Assembly: GCA_031263385.1 (NCBI GenBank)
Contig: JAISFX010000171.1
Span: 1-5,256, forward strand
DNA length: 5,256 nucleotides
Reading direction: 5' to 3'
Origin: Lactobacillus sp.
GTDB taxonomy: Bacteria > Pseudomonadota > Alphaproteobacteria > RF32 > CAG-239
How positions within the stretch are numbered: position 1 is the first letter of the stretch; each line of letters starts with the position of its first letter. The translations under genes were made by a program, and so were the position numbers. Shown one piece after another: positions 1-5,256 of this stretch. The notes under the pieces were generated by a model. That model saw only the letters and a list, made by a program, of their open reading frames with translations, ran no database searches and was not told where the DNA came from.

Positions 1-16
1 AAAAAACAAGTCAATA

Positions 17-661
17 ATGGACGAGATTAATGCTGTAATTGAGCGCGACCCCGCAACATCATCAAAACTCGAGGCAATAATTTGCTCTACAGGCTTGCAC
101 AGCCTCATTTTCCACCGACTATCTCATTTTTTATGGAATCACAATTGGAAAGTCACCGCCCGAGTCATATCAGGATTTTCGCGCTTTTTAACCGGCATAG
201 AGGTCCATCCGGCGGTGCGAATCGGCAAAGGACTGTTTATTGACCACGGCATGGGGGTCGTTATTGGCGAAACCACCGAAATCGGCGACAATGTCACCAT
301 ATATCAAGGCGTTACCCTTGGCGGAACCTCTGTCATTGGCAAAGAAGGCAAAAAACGCCACCCCACCATTGGCAATAATGTAATCATCGGCAGCGGCGCC
401 CAAATCCTAGGCCCTATTAATGTCGGAAACAATGCAAAAATCGGTGCTGGAGCAATTGTAGTCAAAGACGTAGAGCCCAATGCAACCGTTGTCGGCCTTG
501 CCGCACATAAAGTTGGAAGCCCCAAAAAGAGCAAAGACTTTTGCGCTTATGGCATCAGCAAAGACGGAATGGAAGACACCTTAGAAACCCTCTGCAAAGA
601 GATTGAAGACCTTAAAAAAGAAGTAAAAACCCTAAAGAACAAGAAAAATGCCAAAAAATAA
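17..661 (+). CDS. cysE: Serine O-acetyltransferase, short EpsC/CysE type
   Basis: Transfers acetyl from acetyl-CoA to L-serine, giving O-acetylserine for cysteine synthesis in the cytoplasm. Residues 1-60 match the helical N-terminal domain of short bacterial enzymes (DPA, GLH and HRLSH stretches). Residues 62-160 form the left-handed beta-helix of hexapeptide repeats. Family active-site positions are visible: E62 in IEVHP, D76-H77 in IDHGMG, E85 in GET, the LGGT turn at 101-104, and R114-H115. Residues 185-214 form a lysine-rich, probably coiled-coil tail ending in NAKK. It lacks the C-terminal isoleucine that E. coli CysE inserts into CysK, so a classical cysteine synthase complex is not predicted. 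The ATG at 17 has no clear Shine-Dalgarno site, and the frame is open to the window's left edge (KNKSI before M1). Relatives usually have about six more N-terminal residues, so the true start may lie just upstream. The last 14 bases overlap mnmA. Family assignment is very secure; the start is not. Confidence 0.95.
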   Translation: MDEINAVIERDPATSSKLEAIICSTGLHSLIFHRLSHFLWNHNWKVTARVISGFSRFLTGIEVHPAVRIGKGLFIDHGMGVVIGETTEIGDNVTIYQGVTLGGTSVIGKEGKKRHPTIGNNVIIGSGAQILGPINVGNNAKIGAGAIVVKDVEPNATVVGLAAHKVGSPKKSKDFCAYGISKDGMEDTLETLCKEIEDLKKEVKTLKNKKNAKK

Positions 662-1709
662 CAAAACAAAAGTATGTGTAGCCATGTCTGGCGGGGTCGA
701 TTCATCTGCCACTGCCTACATGCTCAAAAAAGAAGGCTATGATGTCTTTGGCATTACCATGGACTTGCTTGATACTCCGTACAAACCAGAGCTATCATCA
801 ATTCAAGACGCCAAGCTTGTAGCCGACAAAATTGGCATTCCTCACCACTTTTTAGACCTAAGAAAAGACTTTTATCAATATGTCGTCAAATACTTCTCTG
901 ACAGCTATTTAGAAGGCCTAACCCCTTCTCCTTGCATCATGTGCAATCGCGAGATTAAACTCGGCATTCTAGCACGCAAGGCCATAGACTTGGGCGCAGA
1001 TTTAATTGTAACCGGCCATTATGCAGATTTAAGAGAAACCCCAAACGGCATAGAGCTTCATCGCGCTAAAGACTTAACCCGCGACCAAAGTTATTTTCTT
1101 TTTGCCATAGAAAAAGACATCTTACAGCGTTTGCGCTGCCCCTTGGCTAATTATACCAAAGAGCAAACTCGCGCCATTGCGGCCGAGATTGGCCTCGACA
1201 TTCATAAAAAATCCGACAGTCAAGACATCTGCTTTGTATCTGAAGGAAAGTATGTCGAGCTGATAAACAAAATCAACCCAAACCTAGTTTTAAAACAAGG
1301 AGATATCGTTAACAAAGAAGGTAAAGTCTTAGGCAAACACAATGGCATTATCAACTATACCATAGGCCAGCGAAAAGGCTTGGGCATTGGGGGCGGAGAC
1401 CCTCTCTATGTCTGCGGAATTGATGCCAAAAACAATCAAGTAATTGTCGGCGACAAAGATGATTTGTTTAAAAACAAGCTCTTAATTAATGAGATTAACT
1501 GGTTGGGAGAAGATAAACCAAAAGAGATAAACTTAAAAGTAAAGCTCCGTTCTCGCCAAAATTTAATTGATGCTAAAGTAACATTTTTAGATAACAACAT
1601 GGCCGAGGTTAGCCTCAAAGAACCTTTTGCAGGCATTGCTCCCGGGCAAGGTTGCTGCTTCTACCAAGACACTCACGTTCTTGGCGGCGGCTTCATAATT
1701 AAAGATTAA
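648..1709 (+). CDS. mnmA: tRNA-specific 2-thiouridylase MnmA
   Basis: Catalyses ATP-dependent 2-thiolation of wobble uridine 34 in tRNAs for Lys, Glu and Gln. The uridine C2 is adenylated, and persulfide sulfur derived from cysteine through a desulfurase is then transferred. The 353-residue protein is full length for the family. Visible features in order are the PP-loop SGGVDSS at 14-20, the first catalytic cysteine C99 in PCIMCN, VTGHYA at 121-126, DQSYFLF at 146-152, SQDICFV with the second catalytic cysteine C195, YTIGQRKGLG at 237-246, and the C-terminal beta-barrel ending VLGGGFI. C96 stands where the E. coli enzyme has an aspartate, giving a CxxC site. The start lies inside cysE in another frame; only a weak purine-rich AAGAAAA precedes it, suggesting translational coupling. 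The stop shares a TTAA with the stop of the opposing helicase gene, leaving no intergenic space. Arginine codons are mostly CGN (10 of 12), as in cysE. Assignment is secure. Confidence 0.98.
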   Translation: MPKNNKTKVCVAMSGGVDSSATAYMLKKEGYDVFGITMDLLDTPYKPELSSIQDAKLVADKIGIPHHFLDLRKDFYQYVVKYFSDSYLEGLTPSPCIMCNREIKLGILARKAIDLGADLIVTGHYADLRETPNGIELHRAKDLTRDQSYFLFAIEKDILQRLRCPLANYTKEQTRAIAAEIGLDIHKKSDSQDICFVSEGKYVELINKINPNLVLKQGDIVNKEGKVLGKHNGIINYTIGQRKGLGIGGGDPLYVCGIDAKNNQVIVGDKDDLFKNKLLINEINWLGEDKPKEINLKVKLRSRQNLIDAKVTFLDNNMAEVSLKEPFAGIAPGQGCCFYQDTHVLGGGFIIKD

Positions 1710-4700
1710 GACCTACCCCCAAAAAGACTTCTCATATCATTAACACTAACTTTGTTCTGCTGTTTGGGTTTCAATCCGCTAATTTGTGTAAACTGGTCCA
1801 TAATTATCTGGTCAATATCAGAATCACCAATACCATTCAGAACATAAGTCCCTTTCCTGCCAATCTCTGATTCAAATGCTATTGGTATAGGGTTATTATC
1901 GTCATCTAAAACAGTGCCGCCAAGCTCATCTAACAAAACATGTTCACTCGCCTTTTTCAAACCGTTTATAATAGATTTCCTTTCCCCCTCATAAACATCA
2001 ATCAAAGCCCCTGTTGTCAACACATGCTTATATTTATTACTTGCATATTCTCTGGTAACAAAATGCCCATTAGCAAAAATATCTGCAATTTTATTGTCGG
2101 TTTCTTCATCTCCTGTACCGTTCAAAACCAAAGATATCGGCCCCCTATTCTTGGCCCAAATTGCCATAGGGATATCTTCACCGTTATCCCCTTTTATAAT
2201 AACACCCTCAAGCTCTTTAATCCTTTGAGAAAAGTTTTTCTCCTCACCAATATATATTTTTCTCAACTCTATCGGAGACTTCATATACTCTGTTTTTTCA
2301 ATAACACCTTCTCTTTTCAAAAGACCAGATGACTGCTCAAAAGCCTTCTTAATCATCGCATCAGTTTCTTCATTGCCTGTACCGTTCAAACATAAATAAG
2401 ACTTTTTCAAACCCAGATCTATCTTCATCACCAGAGGAATCTCTTCTCCGTTTTCATCCAGAACACTTTCTCCATTATCGTCTTTAAGATTTTTATCCTG
2501 CAAGCCTTCTAAAGCTTCCCTAATCTTCACCACACCACCAATAAAAAATTCATCTAAATCTTTGGCATTGAGACAATGTTTATTTTTTGCAATAACATCT
2601 CTTTTATTAACCAGCCCATTATCTCTTTCAAAAAATTGCTGAATTGCTTCATCAGTTTCCTCATTGCCTGTACCGTTTAGGAAAAAGGCATTTTGTCCAC
2701 CTGCAGAAGCCTTAACAATTACAGGGACTTTGCTGCCATCTACCTCTATAAACTTACCAAAACTATTCTCCATAGTCTCTTCAAGAACTCTCTCTCCACC
2801 CAAATATTCGGTTCTCAAATCACCTTTTGAGCGCATATGTTTATTCTTAGAAGGCAGTTCACCTTTACGAACTAAGTTCAGTTTGTTTTCACAATATTCT
2901 CTTATGGCTGCATCAATTTTTTCATCGCCGATACCATTCATTACTATAGAATCACGCCCGCCAACCTTCATCTCTATTGCTATCGGAATGGGGTTATTTT
3001 CTGCATCAAGAACCGGCTTGCCGTTTTCATCTTTCAAAACTTCTTCACAAAACGGCTGCATCTGTTTTCTAAATCTTGCAGCTTCTCCCACATACACATC
3101 AGACATCTCATTCGCAGACATCATAAACTTGGTTTTAACAATCTGCTCATCCCTGCGTTCCAAGCCTGATTTCTCTGCAAACATATCAATTATCGCCTTA
3201 TTAGCAGCTTTATCTTTTACCTGATTCAAAACATAAGATGCTCTCCCGCTAAGAGAAACAGCAATAACCAGCGGAATCCCTTCAGCAAATTCAACTCCTT
3301 CCAGCTCTCCCATCTTGTCCTTAATTTTACCAGGCTTACCAACAAAAATCTTTCTCAGGTCATCAATTTTTAATTTATCTACAACATCATCATTTGTAAG
3401 CACATCATCTCTAAAAGGAATACCTGACACTTCTGCAAACCTCTTCAAAATATGGTTATCAGTAACTTTATCGCCAACACCGTTTAGAACAAATATATTC
3501 TTTGCAGCATGAAAAACTTCTAATGCCAAAGGAATTTCTTTACCGTCCTTATCTGTTAAAACCTCATTTCTATGCTTTCTCAGCATCTCGATAATATAAG
3601 GATTACCGGCATAAAGTATTTTGCTAACTTCAGAGGCTGTCCTCATAAACCCGCCCTTAGGAGGCAGAACATGCTCTTCCTTCCAAACCGCCGCAGCATT
3701 TTCAATATCAAACAGTTCTTTGGTTTTTGATATTATGCTAAAGCCGTCCAAATCCAAGTGGCCAACCGTCTTGTTACTATAAGTCCTCTTATTAATTAAG
3801 GCCTTTTCAAAGCCATCTCTTTTATCCGAATTAACTTCAAACTTACCCAGAATATGTCCAAACAAGACCTGACGATTTTTCTCTGCTGCAATAATAATCT
3901 CGTCATCCTTAAAGTCAGGGTGCTTAAACACAACATCAACAACCCATGCTTTTTTATACAAGTTATCGGGGTCAAGCCTCATCACACGCCCCGGTCTCTG
4001 CCCTGCTCTTACAAACGAGCCCGTTGGCTCATTAATACATAATGACAATCTTTGGTTATTATATGCCTCACCTATGGTGTTAACCTGCACAATAACCGGA
4101 AACTTTCCACTTTCAAATTCGTTTAATATTTTTTCTTGCTCTTCATCATTCATATGAGAACCCACTGCCTTGGCAACCACATGTCCCATATAATCATTAA
4201 AAGCCTTCACTTGCGCCTCTGCCCTCTCTAAAGTGGTGCAGTTAACCATACTCATACGGTCTCGGGCTTTTTCTCCTGTCTCTTCATCTTCAAAGTTAGC
4301 CCAAAACTCAACTATTTTATGCTTAATTTCTTCTCTATGAGCCCTGCCTACAGCTCTATCAAACTCTTCCTCATCATAATCTCCGCGATTATTCTTTTTA
4401 ACCTTGCTTAAATCAACAGCCACATCAGAAACAAGCAAAATATTCTTTACCGAGCAGTTAAGCCCTTTTTCAACACCCTCTACTAATGTAAGCTCATCAA
4501 TTTCATTATTCAAAAACTCTTTTAATTGCTTTTTCTCACTATATTTAGGAGTAGCCGTAAAACCATATATACAAGCATTCTCAAATGATTTAATATTCTC
4601 CATTCTGGCTTCTGACAAGCCTTTATGAGCCTCATCAGCAATAACCAACCCAACTTCATCAGGGTCTATTTCTTTCAATAAATTCTTTAACGATGCATAG

Positions 4701-5089
4701 GTCGCAACAATAATCGGCTTATCAATGTCTTTGTGGTCTTTATTAAACCTGCCGATAACCTCCATTCCCTCGCCAATATACTCAACATTATCGGGATTAG
4801 TGTAATCTTCGGCAATATCTGTAACCTTTTTTACAGATTCTTCTAAAATTATGGTTTTTTGCTTAGAATTCGCAGAACGGAACGATTTTACCAGTGTTGC
4901 CATCTCAAGACTTTTGCCAGAGCCTGTTGCGTGGTTAAAATACCCCTCAAAAAACTCCTTTCCTTCAGATATGGCAAGCTTAAGCAAAGCCTGATGCTGT
5001 CTGTCTCTCAGCTCATGTTCATCGCCACCTAAAAGCTCTGCCAAACTATTACGGATTAATTCTAAGTTTTCTTCTCTGGTTAACTGCAT
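1706..5089 (-). CDS. SF2 DEAH-type helicase/ATPase with a C-terminal tandem-repeat tail
   Basis: Predicted ATP-dependent nucleic-acid helicase or translocase of 1127 residues, cytoplasmic, with no signal peptide or membrane segment. Motifs, numbered from the ATG at 5089: a Q-like LRDRQ (27-31), Walker A ATGSGKS (54-60, K59), VATYASL (128-134), DEAH (152-155), GFTATP (176-181), motif IV-like VNCTTLERA (282-290), a divergent motif V NTIGEAYNN (337-345), and motif VI QRPGRVMR (364-371). This resembles ResIII/UvrB-like SF2 cores. Residues 372-473 are an unassigned linker. Residues 474-1127 are seven tandem units of 86-97 residues plus a fragment. No nuclease, methylase or zinc-binding domain is recognisable. 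An in-frame GTG at 5119 would add ten residues but has no Shine-Dalgarno site and lies upstream of the predicted transcription start; the ATG at 5089 follows GAGGG by four bases. In the core, 13 of 19 arginine codons are AGA/AGG, unlike the neighbours. Helicase class is secure; biological role is unknown. Confidence 0.9.
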   Translation of the reverse strand: MQLTREENLELIRNSLAELLGGDEHELRDRQHQALLKLAISEGKEFFEGYFNHATGSGKSLEMATLVKSFRSANSKQKTIILEESVKKVTDIAEDYTNPDNVEYIGEGMEVIGRFNKDHKDIDKPIIVATYASLKNLLKEIDPDEVGLVIADEAHKGLSEARMENIKSFENACIYGFTATPKYSEKKQLKEFLNNEIDELTLVEGVEKGLNCSVKNILLVSDVAVDLSKVKKNNRGDYDEEEFDRAVGRAHREEIKHKIVEFWANFEDEETGEKARDRMSMVNCTTLERAEAQVKAFNDYMGHVVAKAVGSHMNDEEQEKILNEFESGKFPVIVQVNTIGEAYNNQRLSLCINEPTGSFVRAGQRPGRVMRLDPDNLYKKAWVVDVVFKHPDFKDDEIIIAAEKNRQVLFGHILGKFEVNSDKRDGFEKALINKRTYSNKTVGHLDLDGFSIISKTKELFDIENAAAVWKEEHVLPPKGGFMRTASEVSKILYAGNPYIIEMLRKHRNEVLTDKDGKEIPLALEVFHAAKNIFVLNGVGDKVTDNHILKRFAEVSGIPFRDDVLTNDDVVDKLKIDDLRKIFVGKPGKIKDKMGELEGVEFAEGIPLVIAVSLSGRASYVLNQVKDKAANKAIIDMFAEKSGLERRDEQIVKTKFMMSANEMSDVYVGEAARFRKQMQPFCEEVLKDENGKPVLDAENNPIPIAIEMKVGGRDSIVMNGIGDEKIDAAIREYCENKLNLVRKGELPSKNKHMRSKGDLRTEYLGGERVLEETMENSFGKFIEVDGSKVPVIVKASAGGQNAFFLNGTGNEETDEAIQQFFERDNGLVNKRDVIAKNKHCLNAKDLDEFFIGGVVKIREALEGLQDKNLKDDNGESVLDENGEEIPLVMKIDLGLKKSYLCLNGTGNEETDAMIKKAFEQSSGLLKREGVIEKTEYMKSPIELRKIYIGEEKNFSQRIKELEGVIIKGDNGEDIPMAIWAKNRGPISLVLNGTGDEETDNKIADIFANGHFVTREYASNKYKHVLTTGALIDVYEGERKSIINGLKKASEHVLLDELGGTVLDDDNNPIPIAFESEIGRKGTYVLNGIGDSDIDQIIMDQFTQISGLKPKQQNKVSVNDMRSLFGGRS
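1709..3670 (-). repeat. Seven tandem protein-coding repeats of about 90 residues plus a partial eighth
   Basis: In-frame units within the helicase tail, in protein order: 3670-3404 (89 residues), 3403-3146 (86), 3145-2861 (95), 2860-2597 (88), 2596-2306 (97), 2305-2045 (87), 2044-1760 (95), and a 17-residue fragment at 1759-1709. Each unit begins with a KxKxM-S-like stretch, then a helix like DLRxxYxGE, an amphipathic helix, a short D-x-G turn, an IPxxI strand, the signature VLNGxGDxxTD, a helix (xxIxxxF), and GLxxR leading into the next unit. Core positions from the ATG are residues 534, 620, 716, 803, 900, 988 and 1083. Unit boundaries are my alignment by eye and could shift by several residues. 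I do not recognise the unit as a named domain. An alpha/beta fold is inferred from the pattern. No conserved cysteine or histidine cluster suggests metal binding. Confidence 0.88.
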
Positions 5090-5093
5090 AAAA

Positions 5094-5098
5094 CCCTC
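5094..5098 (-). promoter_or_regulatory. Ribosome binding site of the helicase gene
   Basis: Read on the - strand this is GAGGG, four bases before the ATG at 5089-5087. The spacing is slightly short but usable. It decides the start, because the alternative in-frame GTG at 5119-5117 is preceded only by AT-rich sequence. Confidence 0.65.
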
Positions 5099-5119
5099 GT
5101 TTTTTGTACAATTTGCCAC

Positions 5120-5148
5120 AATATATCATATTTTCCGCACCTTAGCAA
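5120..5148 (-). promoter_or_regulatory. Candidate sigma-70 promoter of the helicase gene
   Basis: On the - strand, TTGCTA (5148-5143) and TATATT (5125-5120) are separated by exactly 17 bases. They match the consensus at 4 of 6 and 5 of 6 positions. The predicted transcription start near 5113 gives a leader of about 24 bases carrying the GAGGG site. An overlapping TATGAT (5130-5125) is an alternative -10 but lacks a good -35. The region is AT-rich, so chance matches are possible. Confidence 0.4.
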
Positions 5149-5208
5149 TAACATTTTTAGACAGAAATACTTTTCATATTAGTGTAACTATTATTTAACC
5201 TATGTGTG

Positions 5209-5217
5209 TGATAAAAT
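5209..5217 (+). promoter_or_regulatory. Candidate extended -10 promoter of the right-hand gene
   Basis: TGATAAAAT fits the extended -10 pattern TGn followed by a -10 hexamer (TAAAAT, 5 of 6). No convincing -35 lies 16-18 bases upstream, which is tolerated by extended -10 promoters. Transcription would start near 5224, about 29 bases before the ATG at 5253. AT-rich background lowers the confidence. Confidence 0.35.
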
Positions 5218-5240
5218 AATAATAAGAAAGTGTTTATTTA

Positions 5241-5248
5241 AGGGAGGG
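5241..5248 (+). promoter_or_regulatory. Strong Shine-Dalgarno site of the right-hand gene
   Basis: AGGGAGGG contains GGAGG (5243-5247), fully complementary to the anti-Shine-Dalgarno core, with five bases between it and the ATG at 5253. It is the strongest ribosome binding site in the window and the main evidence that a gene begins here. Confidence 0.75.
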
Positions 5249-5252
5249 TGTC

Positions 5253-5256
5253 ATGA
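5253..5256 (+). CDS. Start codon of a gene continuing beyond the window
   Basis: Only ATG and one further base are present, so nothing can be said about the product. The start is supported by the strong Shine-Dalgarno site five bases upstream and by the candidate promoter about 40 bases upstream. The gene would be divergent from the helicase gene, with 163 bases between the two start codons holding both promoters. Confidence 0.6.

Noticed and set aside
188..534. Two overlapping open frames on the - strand inside cysE
   Set aside because: Both are complements of the hexapeptide-repeat coding region; the glycine/alanine/leucine/proline-rich products arise from its base composition.
1700..1760. 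Bidirectional terminator between mnmA and the helicase gene
   Set aside because: The C-run and A-run near 1716-1725 have no pairing stem, and no hairpin followed by a T-run is visible on either strand.
1940..2332. Open frame of 130 codons on the + strand
   Set aside because: Antisense shadow of repeat units 5 to 7, with low-complexity composition rich in F, I, N and C and no recognisable domain.
2097..2678. Recurring short DNA blocks that could suggest a CRISPR array
   Set aside because: Spacing is roughly 260-290 bases, copies are imperfect, and the blocks code in frame for the conserved core of a protein repeat.
2664..3224. Open frame of 186 codons on the + strand inside the helicase tail
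   Set aside because: It lies antisense to well-conserved repeat units, has no Shine-Dalgarno site, and its serine/phenylalanine/proline-rich product looks like the complement of lysine/glutamate-rich coding sequence.
5104..5111. Palindrome TTGTACAA in the helicase leader as an operator
   Set aside because: Only eight bases long in AT-rich DNA, with no second copy nearby; chance is a sufficient explanation.
5090..5119. GTG at 5119 as the helicase start
   Set aside because: It has no Shine-Dalgarno site and lies upstream of the predicted transcription start; the ten added residues (with NCTKNEG) resemble no helicase N-terminus.

Overview
The window holds two overlapping housekeeping genes on the + strand, one large convergent gene on the - strand, and the start of a further + strand gene at the right edge. 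From the left these are: cysE (serine O-acetyltransferase, about 17-661); mnmA (tRNA U34 2-thiouridylase, 648-1709), whose start lies inside the end of cysE; a 1127-residue SF2 helicase with a long repeat tail (5089 down to 1706); and a 163-base AT-rich intergenic region ending in a very strong ribosome binding site and an ATG at 5253. There are no RNA genes, insertion sequences or CRISPR arrays that I can support.

The organism is a bacterium of low to moderate GC. The MnmA form (353 residues, a PCxxCN site, SQDICFV around the second cysteine, an ending like VLGGGFI) and the short EpsC-type CysE suit an AT-leaning alphaproteobacterium. This is inferred from family resemblance only; the taxon is not proven.

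cysE and mnmA form a tightly packed pair with a 14-base overlap, probably co-transcribed and translationally coupled. Both belong to sulfur metabolism: CysE makes the precursor of cysteine, and cysteine is the ultimate sulfur source for the thiolation done by MnmA.

The helicase gene is the unusual part. Its first 370 or so residues carry a complete set of SF2 motifs (Walker A, DEAH, GFTATP, QRPGRVMR). From residue 474 to the end, 58% of the protein is a tandem array of seven units of about 86-97 residues plus a truncated eighth. I do not recognise the unit as a named domain. Its clearest signature is a VLNGxGDxxTD-like core, and from unit 2 onward short and long units alternate strictly. Arginine codon use differs sharply from cysE and mnmA (mostly AGA/AGG against mostly CGN), which fits a separate origin. 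No nuclease, methylase or partner gene is visible, so a defence or nucleic-acid remodelling role is only a hypothesis.
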